Shown one piece after another: positions 1 through 8,843 of a stretch of 64,000 bases of DNA. The position numbers were made by a program, and so were the translations under genes. The stretch's first letter is position 1. Each line of letters starts with the position of its first letter. The stretch is taken from contig NZ_CP022413.2 of NCBI RefSeq assembly GCF_002222595.2, positions 256,501 through 320,500 on the forward strand, written 5' to 3'. Source of the stretch: Blautia hansenii DSM 20583. Its GTDB lineage: Bacteria > Bacillota > Clostridia > Lachnospirales > Lachnospiraceae. A model generated the notes under the pieces. That model worked only from the letters and a program-made list of their open reading frames with translations. It was not told the DNA's origin and did not search any database.

Positions 1-702
1 AATAAGATAGGATGTTTAATTGAAAATCCAGCTTTGTATATGGACATGACAGCACGCCAAAATTTGGAGATCCAGCGTACTCAACGGGGAATTCCAGGAA
101 AAAGTAGTATTGATGAAGTTCTGGAAATAATGGATTTAAAGGACGCTGGAAATAAAAGAGTGAAGGCTTTTTCTTTAGGGATGAAACAGCGATTAGGAAT
201 TGCAATTGCATTGCTTGGTCGCCCACAGTTGCTAATTTTAGATGAACCAATAAATGGCTTAGATCCAACCAAAATTATTTATGTGCGAGAAGTCTTAAAG
301 AATATGAATGAAGAAGATGGTACAACGATACTTATATCCAGTCATATTTTGCCAGAGTTACATCAACTTGCAACTGTATATGGATTTATACATCATGGAA
401 AAATGTTACAACAGATCACAGATAAAGAATTAGATGAGAAATGTCGTCGTCATGTTCATATCGAAGTAGACAATGTGGAAAAGGCTAGTTGTATTTTAGA
501 TGAGAGGTATCCAGAAAGTCAAATAAAAGTTTATTTAAGAAATGTGATTAAGGTATTTGGTTATAATAAAAATATTTCTGATATAACAAAAGAATTAGTA
601 TATGGAGGAGTTGGTGTAGAAAAAATAGGATATGAAGGAGAAGACTTAGAAGAGTATTACACAAATCTATTATCGGAGGTGAAATCGAATGAGACAGCTT
701 AA
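1..702 (+). CDS. ABC transporter ATP-binding protein, LanF/BcrA-type immunity (5' partial)
   Basis: The reading frame is open from base 1 and the visible part is 233 residues. The N-terminal part with the Walker A loop lies upstream of the window. The signature region reads FSLGMKQRLGIA, Walker B reads LLILDEPINGLD, and ILISSH supplies the switch histidine. This is the class of ATPase that pairs with ABC-2 permeases to expel lantibiotics or bacitracin-like peptides from the membrane. It overlaps the permease gene by 14 bp, so the two are translationally coupled. The following precursor/radical SAM genes make self-immunity to the cluster A peptide the most likely role (inference). Confidence 0.85.
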   Translation, partial: NKIGCLIENPALYMDMTARQNLEIQRTQRGIPGKSSIDEVLEIMDLKDAGNKRVKAFSLGMKQRLGIAIALLGRPQLLILDEPINGLDPTKIIYVREVLKNMNEEDGTTILISSHILPELHQLATVYGFIHHGKMLQQITDKELDEKCRRHVHIEVDNVEKASCILDERYPESQIKVYLRNVIKVFGYNKNISDITKELVYGGVGVEKIGYEGEDLEEYYTNLLSEVKSNETA

Positions 703-1498
703 AGCAGAGTACTATAAAATGAAATATTCGCGAGCCTCGAAGTGGGTTTTAGTATTTATGGCATTTATTTTTTTTATACCGTTCGTTGTGGGAAATGATA
801 CATTGTTTATGACTTTTGGTGATTATAGAAATATAGATAGCATTGGTTGGATTTGCTACATAGACGACATGAATAATGTAAAAGCTGCAGAAATCGCAAG
901 ATTTGCATTATCAATTAATTTTTTTTCTTGGATTGGATTAATTGTCTATATTACGACAATGGTATCTGCAGAATTTCATCAAGGAACAATAAGAGCTTCT
1001 GTCGTATATGGGATAAATCGAACCAAATTATTTTTAAGTAAATTACTGGTGATAAATGTTTACTTTTTTATTCTCTATTATATTGTGGAAACTGCATTAG
1101 GCTTAGGATTAGCATGGAAGTATGGTTTTCATTATAAAGGTGAGGAATTTTTGATTTTTATCGGAATGGTTACCTTAAATATGATAGCTATGATTGGAAT
1201 GGAAGCTGTGGCGGTTTTGATTACGGTTTTAGTAAAGAATACAGGAATTGTGGCAGCTTTATCATGTGTATATTTCTTTGCAGGTGCGATTACTTATCCT
1301 ATGGTATATGAGAATTTTCAAAATCAATCAGTGCTTCTTAAAGCATTTTGTGTTATGAACCCGACCACTTATATGTATAATATTTGTGGATATCGGATGA
1401 CAAATGGGATTGTTGTTGGAACTATTATGTATGGTATGGGTGCGTGCCTGGTGGGGATAGTTTTAATGCATTTTGCATTGAAACGTCAAGAACTTTAA
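689..1498 (+). CDS. ABC-2 type permease, peptide immunity
   Basis: This 269-aa protein has about six hydrophobic segments and a short basic N-terminus (MRQLKAEYYKMKYSR), the usual layout of LanE/LanG and BcrB-type permeases. The SD sequence GGAGGTG lies just before the ATG, inside the ATPase gene. It probably forms a membrane dimer energised by the upstream ATPase and exports or shields against the peptide encoded next. Only one permease gene follows the ATPase, so the exporter is either homodimeric or uses another subunit outside the window. The family is clear from topology and context; the specific substrate is inferred. Confidence 0.8.
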   Translation: MRQLKAEYYKMKYSRASKWVLVFMAFIFFIPFVVGNDTLFMTFGDYRNIDSIGWICYIDDMNNVKAAEIARFALSINFFSWIGLIVYITTMVSAEFHQGTIRASVVYGINRTKLFLSKLLVINVYFFILYYIVETALGLGLAWKYGFHYKGEEFLIFIGMVTLNMIAMIGMEAVAVLITVLVKNTGIVAALSCVYFFAGAITYPMVYENFQNQSVLLKAFCVMNPTTYMYNICGYRMTNGIVVGTIMYGMGACLVGIVLMHFALKRQEL

Positions 1499-1504
1499 TT
1501 TGTG

Positions 1505-1531
1505 TTTCAAGTAGCTCTTACTACTTTGAAA
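1505..1531 (+). terminator. Weak hairpin after the immunity permease
   Basis: Arms at 1505-1514 and 1521-1531 pair over 10 bp with one bulged T and a 6-nt loop. The hairpin is followed by an AT-rich run and then the SD of the precursor peptide. It could be a partial terminator or a processing site that separates immunity from peptide expression. There is no strong T-tract. Confidence 0.35.
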
Positions 1532-1561
1532 TAAATAAATATTTTACAGGAGGATATTGCA

Positions 1562-1669
1562 ATGAAGTGGATTAACAAAGCATCAGAGGACAAAAGTACA
1601 AGAATCTGCTGGGTTTACAATGATAAAGGTTGTGGATCTAAAAAGGCTACATGTGTAATTCGTTACTAA
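1562..1669 (+). CDS. Cluster A RiPP precursor peptide (35 aa, three Cys)
   Basis: This small gene has a strong SD (AGGAGG at 1550-1555) and encodes 35 residues starting MKWINKASEDK. The C-terminal part, ICWVYNDKGCGSKKATC, holds Cys at positions 16, 24 and 31, and the peptide ends in VIRY. It is followed by a 19-bp hairpin and then a radical SAM/SPASM gene, the standard precursor-attenuator-maturase layout. The Cys residues may be donors for radical thioether links (sactipeptide or ranthipeptide type), while the Trp/Tyr/Arg residues could instead form C-C links. There is no double-Gly leader. I do not recognise the peptide family; the assignment rests on size, position and partner enzyme. Confidence 0.7.
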   Translation: MKWINKASEDKSTRICWVYNDKGCGSKKATCVIRY

Positions 1670-1687
1670 AGATATTTGTAGTCAGTA

Positions 1688-1728
1688 AAGGAAAATGTGC
1701 TCAGCAATATGCTGGGCACATTTTCCTT
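1688..1728 (+). terminator. Attenuating hairpin between precursor A and its maturase
   Basis: The arms 1688-1706 and 1710-1728 form a 19-bp stem with one G-U pair and a 3-nt loop. The following sequence is only moderately T-rich, so it should be a leaky terminator or RNA-stabilising stem. This would leave the precursor mRNA in excess over the maturase mRNA. The same placement is seen in cluster B. Confidence 0.7.
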
Positions 1729-1778
1729 ATTGCAAAGAACACTGTGAAAACAAGAGATTAAGAAAAGAGGATATAATA

Positions 1779-3029
1779 ATGAAATTATCAAGATACAATA
1801 TAGAGAAAAAAGAAGATAAAAGTTGTTTGATTTATAATACGGTCACATCTGCAATACTGGAATTAGATACTGATTATGAAAAAACATATTATGAAATGAA
1901 AGAAGGGAAAAAATGTTCAAAGCCTGATTTAGAGTCAGCATTATTAGAGGGTGGTATGCTAGTTGAAGATGATAAAGATGAATTTGCAGAATTGCTTATA
2001 AGAAATAAAATAGAAAGGTTTGCGGATTCAAATCTTACATTAACTATTGCCCCAACTATGGCATGTAATTTTTGTTGTCCCTATTGCTATGAAAAAGGGA
2101 GAGAATATATTACTATGTCTGAGGCTGTTCAGGATCAATTAACATCGCAGCTCAAAGAAAAATATCAGCATATACATGAATTAACGGTATCTTGGTATGG
2201 AGGGGAGCCATTATTGGCAATTGAAACTATTGAAAAATTAACCAAAAAGATAAAGTCTGTTTTGCCACTTGGTTGCAAATATAATGCTGATATGGTCACA
2301 AATGGTTATAAATTGACTAGAAGAGTAGCTGAAAAATTAAAAGACATGGACATCCACTATATTCAAGTTACTTTAGATGGTTCAAAACAAGCCCATGATA
2401 GTAGAAGGATTCTCCATAATCATCAGCCTACCTTTGAATATATATTGGACAATATAAGAGAATGTGCGGATATTTTGAATATTTCGATAAGAATTAATGT
2501 TGACAAGACAAATATAAACGAAGCAACAGAAATATTTGATTGGCTAGAAAGATATGGTTTAAAAGGTAGAGTTGGCTATTATTTAGCACCAGTAGATGAT
2601 ATTAATGGAGTATGTAATAATCATATATGTATGGAACGACCACAGTACGCAAAAGAAGAGATTGCGTTTTATAAAGAAGGGATTAAGAGAGGCTTTATGT
2701 ACCAAGGTGTTAAGCCGAGCAATTATGGTGTATGTGGAGCAATTAGCTTAAATTCATTTGTGATAGGTCCAGATGGAGCGTTGTATAAATGTTGGAATGA
2801 TATTGGATATAGTGAACGAAGTATCGGTAATTTGGAAAAAGGAATCAAACTTACAAATAAATTTGTAGAATGGCTTTCCTATGATGTTGTAAAGGATCAA
2901 GAATGTAAAGATTGTTCATTTTTTCCAGTATGTTATGGTGGGTGTGCTGCTTATAAAAATAAGATTTGTTCTTCAGTAAAATGGAATGCAGAAGAGATGT
3001 TGGAGCTGATGAAAGAAATGGCTCAATGA
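1779..3029 (+). CDS. Radical SAM/SPASM peptide maturase, cluster A
   Basis: The protein has 416 aa from the ATG preceded by AAAAGAGG at 1763-1770; an upstream in-frame ATG at 1695 lies inside the hairpin and is rejected. Residues 1-85 resemble a peptide-recognition (RRE-like) N-terminal domain. The 4Fe-4S ligands are Cys96, Cys100 and Cys103 in MACNFCCPYCYE, followed by a GGEP-type motif (WYGGEPLL). A Cys-rich SPASM domain covers roughly residues 340-395 (CKDCSFFPVCYGGC). Such enzymes use SAM radicals to install thioether or C-C crosslinks in small peptides, here most likely the 35-aa peptide upstream. The reaction type cannot be read from sequence. Confidence 0.88.
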   Translation: MKLSRYNIEKKEDKSCLIYNTVTSAILELDTDYEKTYYEMKEGKKCSKPDLESALLEGGMLVEDDKDEFAELLIRNKIERFADSNLTLTIAPTMACNFCCPYCYEKGREYITMSEAVQDQLTSQLKEKYQHIHELTVSWYGGEPLLAIETIEKLTKKIKSVLPLGCKYNADMVTNGYKLTRRVAEKLKDMDIHYIQVTLDGSKQAHDSRRILHNHQPTFEYILDNIRECADILNISIRINVDKTNINEATEIFDWLERYGLKGRVGYYLAPVDDINGVCNNHICMERPQYAKEEIAFYKEGIKRGFMYQGVKPSNYGVCGAISLNSFVIGPDGALYKCWNDIGYSERSIGNLEKGIKLTNKFVEWLSYDVVKDQECKDCSFFPVCYGGCAAYKNKICSSVKWNAEEMLELMKEMAQ

Positions 3030-3048
3030 AATAGCAGGGAGAATTGGA

Positions 3049-4650
3049 ATGATAAAATTTTGCAGTAAATATGTTTTTCAATATAAAATAGAATATGGGA
3101 TATATTTTTTGTTGGGTATTATACTGTGCGGGTTAAATACATTTATACCGGCTGCTATGGGACAATTTATTAATATGTTTAATGTGGAAACAACATATTC
3201 AGCAATGTTAAAATTCATATTTTTATTACTGTTATTGTATGTTGCTAAGGAAATTGTCTGCTATGTCAATAAAATACTTTATATAAGGATACAGACTAAT
3301 GCAGCATTTTCATTAAATTTCGAAATTGTAAATCATTTAAAAAAAATTTCGCCACTCGTAATTGGCAGAACTGATTTATCGTACTTATCTCAAAGAATAA
3401 ACAATGATGCGAATGATGTACTTATTTTTTTCATCAGCTCCTTGACTGAATTGATATTTTCAGTTTTTTCAGCGGGTATAATCTTATTTATGATTTGGAA
3501 AATGGATTCGATTGCTTTTATAGTTACAATGTTTTTATTAGCACTTTATTTTTTTATATATATTGGCTTCAAAAAGCGTATTTATAATTGCAGTTATGGA
3601 ATGAAAGAGGAGAAATCCAATTTCTTCTCCAGACTGCAGGAACAATTAGAAAAAATAGAGTTTATAAAAATACACAGTATGGATTCATTTTTTTCAAATA
3701 GGTTAGTAGCATCATATCAAAAATTATATCGATCTATATTTAAACAACAAGCGACTATCCAGGCATTTGCAAATCTTGAAGGGATTGTAGGGGCAATATC
3801 TGTATGCATTTTACTTTGGATTGGAGGAAAAAAGATACTTACTGGAGATATGCAAATAGGATATTTCTATATGATTTCAGTATATTTTAATATGATTTTG
3901 GAATATGGAAAAGAAATAGTGGCATACGGTCAAGAATACCAAGAGGCTTATGTATCCTTTGAACGTATAAAATCTATTTTAGAAATTAAGGAACAGTCTA
4001 AGGGGTGTATAAGACTTAATGAAATCAAACAAATTAGAATTCAGGATTTGAATTTTGCATATGACCAGAAAGAAACCATAAAAAGTTTTTCTACAAACTT
4101 AAAAAAGGGGAAAGTTTATGGATTGAAAGGAGAAAACGGATGTGGGAAAAGTACACTTATTAAAATTTTAATGGGTATGTATGTAGATGAATATCAAGGG
4201 AATATAATATGGAACGATACAGAAATGAGAAATTTAGATATGGATTATATAAGAGAACATGTAATCAGTGTAACAGAACAGGAGCCGACTTTAATAGCAG
4301 ATACAATATATAATAATATTGCTTTATATCGAAAGCTTGATGTAAAATGTATACAGAGAGCCGTTGATTGCTTTGGTGATAGTATTTTGAAAAGAGATAA
4401 TTGGGATTTGCAAATTAATGAAAAGTCAAGTAATATTTCCGGTGGAGAAAAGCAAAAAATTGCAATTATTCGCCAAGTAGTGCAAGACGGTCAGGTAATG
4501 ATTTTTGATGAGCCTACCTCAGCTATGGATGAGAGTGGAAAAAAACAATTTTTACAGTTGATTGATCAAATTAAAAATCATAAAATAATTATCATTGTTT
4601 CACATGATAATGCAATCTTGAATACATGTGATGAGATTCTAATATTATAA
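3049..4650 (+). CDS. ABC exporter (TMD-NBD fusion), cluster A
   Basis: This 533-aa half-transporter has about six membrane segments in residues 1-300 and an ATPase domain with Walker A GENGCGKSTL (about residues 358-367), signature ISGGEKQK, Walker B VMIFDEPTSAMD and IIIVSHD. It has no N-terminal C39 peptidase, so it would export a peptide whose leader is removed elsewhere or kept. It starts 19 bp after the maturase and ends just before the kinase gene, so it belongs to the same operon. The cluster A peptide is the probable substrate. It could also serve cluster C, which has no exporter of its own. Confidence 0.85.
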   Translation: MIKFCSKYVFQYKIEYGIYFLLGIILCGLNTFIPAAMGQFINMFNVETTYSAMLKFIFLLLLLYVAKEIVCYVNKILYIRIQTNAAFSLNFEIVNHLKKISPLVIGRTDLSYLSQRINNDANDVLIFFISSLTELIFSVFSAGIILFMIWKMDSIAFIVTMFLLALYFFIYIGFKKRIYNCSYGMKEEKSNFFSRLQEQLEKIEFIKIHSMDSFFSNRLVASYQKLYRSIFKQQATIQAFANLEGIVGAISVCILLWIGGKKILTGDMQIGYFYMISVYFNMILEYGKEIVAYGQEYQEAYVSFERIKSILEIKEQSKGCIRLNEIKQIRIQDLNFAYDQKETIKSFSTNLKKGKVYGLKGENGCGKSTLIKILMGMYVDEYQGNIIWNDTEMRNLDMDYIREHVISVTEQEPTLIADTIYNNIALYRKLDVKCIQRAVDCFGDSILKRDNWDLQINEKSSNISGGEKQKIAIIRQVVQDGQVMIFDEPTSAMDESGKKQFLQLIDQIKNHKIIIIVSHDNAILNTCDEILIL

Positions 4651-4663
4651 GGAGATATGAAGT

Positions 4664-5545
4664 TTGCTAGTTGTCTTTTTAATAACAGGAGTGTTTATAT
4701 TATTAGGCATATTATACATTTTTCATCTGAAGAAGGAAATTAGAAGAATTATAGAATGGATAGAACATAATGAGTATATCTACTCGGTCAATGTATTTGA
4801 TAAAGATATTGAGAACCTTGCACTTAGTATCAACAAGCGAATTAAAGAAGATGAACGAAAAGAACATCAGCTAAAAAAACAGGATAAAAATTTTAAAAAG
4901 ATGGTGGCAAATTTATCACACGATTTACGTACTCCATTAACTGTTATTATTGGTTACTTGCAGTTAATTAGATTAGAAAAAAATGTGAATGAACCTGTTA
5001 ATAGCTATATAGAACATATTGAAAAAAAGGCGGATTATTTAAAAAAATTAGTAGACGATTTATATTTATTGTTTTGGAGTGAAGCAATAGAGAGCGAAGT
5101 TGATATGAAATCAATCAATATTACAGAGGTAGTCACTTCTTTGTTAAAGGAATATATTCAAAATTCAAAACGTGCTTCAGAACAATTAGATATTAGACTG
5201 CCACATGGAAACATTTGGATACTTGCTCAAGAGAAAATATTAACTAGAATTTTGTGTAATTTAATAGATAATGCTTTAAAGTATAGTACTGGTGATATAA
5301 TGTTTTACATGTGGGGGGAATCCGAGTATTGTCATATACAAATAAGCAATCCTTCTGATTATATTAGTGATGAAGAATTAAAATCTATATTTGATTTGTT
5401 TTACACAAAAGATGAAGCAAGGACAAAAAGCAGTGGTATCGGATTGTATGCTACTAGAAAGCTAGTAATACAAATAAGTGGTGATATTCAAGTGAATTAT
5501 GAAGCGGGAATTTTCACTGTCAGTATAAAGTTGCCCTTAATATGA
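4664..5545 (+). CDS. Sensor histidine kinase, short LanK/BceS-like
   Basis: The start is TTG at 4664 with GGAG at 4651-4654; the ATG at 4657 is out of frame and closes quickly. The 293-aa protein has one N-terminal membrane helix, then the phosphoacceptor motif NLSHDLRTPLT (His near residue 86), N-box LIDNALKYS and G-box SSGIGLYATRKL. The lack of a large extracellular sensor domain is typical of kinases that sense peptide antibiotics through a transporter. No response regulator gene is present in the visible part of cluster A, so the partner is presumably upstream of the window. Confidence 0.85.
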   Translation: MLVVFLITGVFILLGILYIFHLKKEIRRIIEWIEHNEYIYSVNVFDKDIENLALSINKRIKEDERKEHQLKKQDKNFKKMVANLSHDLRTPLTVIIGYLQLIRLEKNVNEPVNSYIEHIEKKADYLKKLVDDLYLLFWSEAIESEVDMKSINITEVVTSLLKEYIQNSKRASEQLDIRLPHGNIWILAQEKILTRILCNLIDNALKYSTGDIMFYMWGESEYCHIQISNPSDYISDEELKSIFDLFYTKDEARTKSSGIGLYATRKLVIQISGDIQVNYEAGIFTVSIKLPLI

Positions 5546-5764
5546 AAAAATTGGTCACAGTAGAAAAATAAAAGATATTGTTACTGTATTTTGAAACCCT
5601 GAAAGTGGAAGCACTGTCCATTTTTTGAAGAGTCTTCTGGAATACAATAGATTATTATTCCCTGCGATTGCTGTTATGCTGTCATCCTTGAGACAGAATA
5701 CGTGGTAGTTCGGAGTGGTTTTTGTCATTTCACTGGGACGGCAGAAGGAAAACTTATAAAGCAT

Positions 5765-5805
5765 AATAGAAGTGGGTGTGTGAAAGTGGCATACCCACTT
5801 CTATT
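5765..5805. terminator. Bidirectional terminator between cluster A and the ICE operon
   Basis: A 13-bp perfect stem (5765-5777 with 5793-5805) lies between convergent gene sets, with T-rich sequence on both sides. The 280-bp gap 5546-5822 holds no other convincing gene; the minus-strand open frame at 5555-5764 has no SD and no recognisable domain. Confidence 0.65.
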
Positions 5806-5822
5806 GTATTTAGAGAAGAAAT

Positions 5823-6266
5823 CTAAGAGTTCTTCGGGGAAACATCTTCATTTAGGGATGATAATTCCTCATAAGCAAGTAAATCTGGAGTAACCTTTTC
5901 TTCACCCGAAAGGTTTGACACATTCCGGAAATATAGGCGATAATAATGTCCAGATAAAAGGCGGATATTTTTATCGAATGTAAAGTGATATTCTTTCTGG
6001 TCAGTGGACCGGAAAATAATTTTCTGTTTCTTGGTAAGTGGGCTGACTTCACGTTTTGTACAGGTTCCAGTTAATTCGGTATAGTCATGCATCTTGATGG
6101 TATGCAGCAGACTCACAATTCGTATGACAGTTCCGACACCGATGCAAAGACTCATAAGGAGAAATATCTGGTCGTCTGTTACAAATCCGTAAATACATCC
6201 AAATAGGACACAGAAAAAGCCGATTGCCCCATGGACAATCAGCTTATTAAGAAATGGTTTTGGCAT
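5823..6266 (-). CDS. Small membrane-anchored protein of the ICE operon, unknown
   Basis: The protein has 147 aa, starting at ATG 6266 with a GGAAGGAG ribosome-binding site; upstream extension into the next gene is rejected. Two hydrophobic helices occupy about residues 10-55. They are followed by a soluble, beta-rich region with charged residues, ending in a short acidic tail. It is the last gene of the minus-strand transfer operon. I do not recognise the family. The two-helix plus beta-rich layout suggests a cell-envelope accessory of the transfer machinery. Confidence 0.6.
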   Translation of the reverse strand: MPKPFLNKLIVHGAIGFFCVLFGCIYGFVTDDQIFLLMSLCIGVGTVIRIVSLLHTIKMHDYTELTGTCTKREVSPLTKKQKIIFRSTDQKEYHFTFDKNIRLLSGHYYRLYFRNVSNLSGEEKVTPDLLAYEELSSLNEDVSPKNS

Positions 6267-6279
6267 AATTTGCTCCTTC

Positions 6280-6966
6280 CTATAATTTTTCAAATGCAAT
6301 CTGTTTATTGAGGTACAAATTACTGATAGCTTCCAGTACAGGATAACCGGCATGGGTGAATTGGATATCCTGTGCCAGGGTACGGAATGTTGCATCCGAG
6401 GTTTCATAGAGCTGCGTCAAAAGTTGCTCTGTATTTTGTGGATGGATGCCCTGTTCTACACAGGTTACAAGCTCTGCCGTAGAAATCTGTACTTTTTTTG
6501 CTATTTGGAGTACCGTGTCCTCTATAGCAGTCCGTGCCGGCTTTTTTAGATAATGGATCAGTTCCTTTGTGTGCAGTTTTTTCTTCATGCAGAGATAGAT
6601 GCAGGTAAAAAGCCGTACTGAAAAACTGTCCTGCAATGGGCTGATATAAAGTTCTCCTAAGAGGCGGTACAGGGCATCCACACCAGTTAAACCATCCCCT
6701 TTTACAACCAGTCCTCGAAGCAGCAGCCGATTCAGGTAGGGTTCAATGGGAATATTTTCCGAACGGTGATGTTTTTTCAAACGTTCCGAAAAGGCAGACT
6801 GCAATTCATGGATCTGTCGGATTTGAAATGCGAGGCTGCTCCACAGAAAGAATTCTTCTTCTGTCAGTCCGTATTCCTGCCGGTTATTGATAACTGTCGG
6901 TGTTTTATGTTCCTTTATGGAATCCTGGAATCGTAGGATTCCGACTGCAGTATAAAGTGTCAGCAT
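6280..6966 (-). CDS. ICE operon protein of unknown function
   Basis: The protein has 228 aa from the ATG at 6966, preceded by AAGGGAGAA. It is soluble and rich in Leu, Gln and His, with mostly helical character and no membrane segment. A stretch near residues 140-175 (LHTKELIHYLKKPA onward) looks like a helix-turn-helix or helical bundle. It lies directly downstream of the sigma-like gene and 13 bp before the next gene, so it is co-transcribed with both. No family is recognised. A regulatory or cytoplasmic accessory role is only an inference from position. Confidence 0.55.
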   Translation of the reverse strand: MLTLYTAVGILRFQDSIKEHKTPTVINNRQEYGLTEEEFFLWSSLAFQIRQIHELQSAFSERLKKHHRSENIPIEPYLNRLLLRGLVVKGDGLTGVDALYRLLGELYISPLQDSFSVRLFTCIYLCMKKKLHTKELIHYLKKPARTAIEDTVLQIAKKVQISTAELVTCVEQGIHPQNTEQLLTQLYETSDATFRTLAQDIQFTHAGYPVLEAISNLYLNKQIAFEKL

Positions 6967-6979
6967 AATCGTTCTCCCT

Positions 6980-7549
6980 TCAAGATAAAAGAGTATATAA
7001 TTTGGTATCCTGCTGTAAGTATTTCCGGGCTTTGCTTTGCCATGCCCGGACATGATTCATTGGGACACCATAATGTTTGGAAATTTCTTGGTTGGTATAT
7101 CCTTTTTGCTGCAGGAGCAGGGCATGTATTCCTTTTCTTAGTGTATTGCAGCTTCCCGCTTCTAAGGACTGCAGGTGCTTATAAATGGGTTCCTGGTTCA
7201 TACATTGTTCCTGCCACAGTTCTGTTTTTTGGTCTACAAGCAGGGGTTCCATGTCAAATTCAGAAGATGCATACATGGAACAGGTGTATTTTCGTTCTTT
7301 TTGCAGTTTTCTCCAATAACTGTAAATGGCATTTCGTATGGCAACTCTGGCGTAAACTGCAAAGGGACGGGTGTTGTCATAGTTCATGGCGGCTTTGCAT
7401 AAAGCTAAGTTTCCGGCTTGCAGAAGGTCTTGCTGCTCATCGTATGAGACATAAGCACAACGGGTAGTCAATTTTTTTACCATTTCAGGTACCAAATACA
7501 AGTACTCCTCTGTCAATCGGCGTTCATCATCTGTCATCGGGATGATCAT
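6980..7549 (-). CDS. Sigma-70-like factor of the ICE
   Basis: I chose ATG 7549 because a strong GGGGGG SD lies 5-10 bp before it; the upstream TTG at 7567 overlaps that SD. The 189-aa protein starts with a region 2-like segment (QQDLLQAGNLALCKAAMNYD, then FAVYARVAIRNAIYSYWR), which corresponds to core-binding and -10 recognition. It ends with a helix-turn-helix (GYTNQEISKHYGVPMNHVRAW), equivalent to region 4. It probably directs transcription of transfer genes or acts as a dedicated regulator. Gene position inside the transfer operon suggests positive feedback. Confidence 0.72.
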   Translation of the reverse strand: MIIPMTDDERRLTEEYLYLVPEMVKKLTTRCAYVSYDEQQDLLQAGNLALCKAAMNYDNTRPFAVYARVAIRNAIYSYWRKLQKERKYTCSMYASSEFDMEPLLVDQKTELWQEQCMNQEPIYKHLQSLEAGSCNTLRKGIHALLLQQKGYTNQEISKHYGVPMNHVRAWQSKARKYLQQDTKLYTLLS

Positions 7550-7563
7550 ACATATCCCCCCTT

Positions 7564-7974
7564 TCAACCAATGGCCCTGAGAGGGATATGGTTATTCTCC
7601 AGAATCTTCATGGATTCCAGAATTAGTTGATCACACATATAAGTGCTAAATTCTCCGATGTGTGCTTCCTTGGCAGTCAGACAGAATTTATCAGCAATCC
7701 AGCGATAAGCCTCCGATTTCGTAAAGATGTGGTTTAGCCATATCTGGTCAAACACCCGGTGTGCTTGGATCCTTTTTTGCCGAAGTTCTTTGTTTGCCAG
7801 TTTTCCTTTGGCATTGGTAGTGCCAGGATGAACTCCTACATAAGAATTACACTGTGGGAAGTGACTGCACACATAGAGTTTTCCATCTTTCGCTTTATTT
7901 CCATATACATAGGACGCATCCCTTAAAATTGCGATGCTGCCGCAGTACGGGCAGCGGATTTGTTTCTGTTTCAT
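7564..7974 (-). CDS. Zinc-finger protein (DUF3268-like)
   Basis: This 136-aa protein has an N-terminal CPYCGS and a later CSHFPQC, giving four Cys in a zinc-ribbon-like arrangement within the first 45 residues. A helical C-terminal half follows. This matches zinc-finger proteins of the DUF3268 type often found in clostridial mobile elements. Its stop lies just upstream of the sigma-like start, so the two are linked. DNA or RNA binding is likely from the ribbon; the precise role is unknown. Confidence 0.65.
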   Translation of the reverse strand: MKQKQIRCPYCGSIAILRDASYVYGNKAKDGKLYVCSHFPQCNSYVGVHPGTTNAKGKLANKELRQKRIQAHRVFDQIWLNHIFTKSEAYRWIADKFCLTAKEAHIGEFSTYMCDQLILESMKILENNHIPLRAIG

Positions 7975-8097
7975 AAAGATTCACCTCGCTTACGTGTTTT
8001 ATACGTATATTGTAAGAAAGCAGGTGATGAATTCCCATAGGATGGGCATAGAAACTACTCCCAGATTCGGACTAAATGGCACAAAATGGCAGAAAAT

Positions 8098-8367
8098 CTA
8101 AGAATAGAACAGTGCCTTGATAAGCGGGAAGAAACCGCTGTCTGTAAAACGTGAGTAATTTACTGGTGTAAAGATGAACCCTTCACAGAAAATCCGGATA
8201 ACATAAACAAAAATCAGAGCTATACATAGCCAATACAGATTTCTGGTGCGTCTGCTCCAGGGCTTTCTAGGACGAAACTTCAGGTACAGGATCAAAAGTG
8301 CAGGAATAAAAATAAAGTTCGTAAATATTGTATCGATTCCTTGAATCATAGCAGTGAAATTCAACAT
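8098..8367 (-). CDS. Small membrane protein (89 aa) of the transfer operon
   Basis: The ATG at 8367 has a near-perfect AGGAGG SD; the longer open frame upstream overlaps the neighbouring gene and is not used. Two hydrophobic stretches (about residues 10-30 and 45-65) flank a basic loop RPRKPWSRRTR. Position in the transfer operon suggests a minor membrane subunit. No family is recognised. Confidence 0.6.
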   Translation of the reverse strand: MLNFTAMIQGIDTIFTNFIFIPALLILYLKFRPRKPWSRRTRNLYWLCIALIFVYVIRIFCEGFIFTPVNYSRFTDSGFFPLIKALFYS

Positions 8368-8420
8368 AAAATCGCCTCCTTTCTTATCCTGTACGCAGAA
8401 AGTGCCAAAAGTGCAACCTT

Positions 8421-8783
8421 TTACCAGTGATAATGGGATGATTCCTGATGCCGCAGTAAAGCAAAACAAGGACATGGCTTATCGGTCAATGCTTCTTTTG
8501 CAAAGTAGAGTCCATATAAGGACTGAAACTGTTCCAGTGTTATGGCGGACAGACATTCCGTTGGTTCCGGTATGCGGGAGAAGAGCATACGGGCATCTGC
8601 CATGGGCAGGACACAAGGACTGCCGTTTTCATCTGGATGATATAAGAAGTGTGGGCCATTACAATAACCTGGGGTTTTACAGGAAACGCAGCGAACATAA
8701 ATACAGGAATGCCAATTTCCATCACAAATATCTAAAAAATGCCGGATGTGTTTGGCATCGGCATTACAACGGGATTGTTCCAT
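8421..8783 (-). CDS. Cys-rich small protein, unknown
   Basis: The 120-aa frame starts at ATG 8783 with AAGGTG six bases upstream; an ATG at 8789 is the alternative. Its middle holds a dense Cys cluster (YVRCVSCKTPGYCNGPHF, plus earlier and later Cys), which suggests a metal site. The remainder is helical. It sits between the adhesin gene and the small membrane protein in the transfer operon. No known family is recognised. Confidence 0.55.
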   Translation of the reverse strand: MEQSRCNADAKHIRHFLDICDGNWHSCIYVRCVSCKTPGYCNGPHFLYHPDENGSPCVLPMADARMLFSRIPEPTECLSAITLEQFQSLYGLYFAKEALTDKPCPCFALLRHQESSHYHW

Positions 8784-8843
8784 ATTCATCACCTTTATAA
8801 CAGGCAGCCGTAATAAGCTGCCTGTGAGCATATCTATTGATAG

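Noticed and set aside
1384..1575. 63-aa frame overlapping the immunity permease end and the precursor SD
   Set aside because: Out-of-frame overlap with a clear gene and no SD; the real small gene is at 1562-1669.
5555..5764. 69-aa minus-strand frame after cluster A
   Set aside because: No ribosome-binding site, no domain, and it runs into the terminator; left as non-coding.
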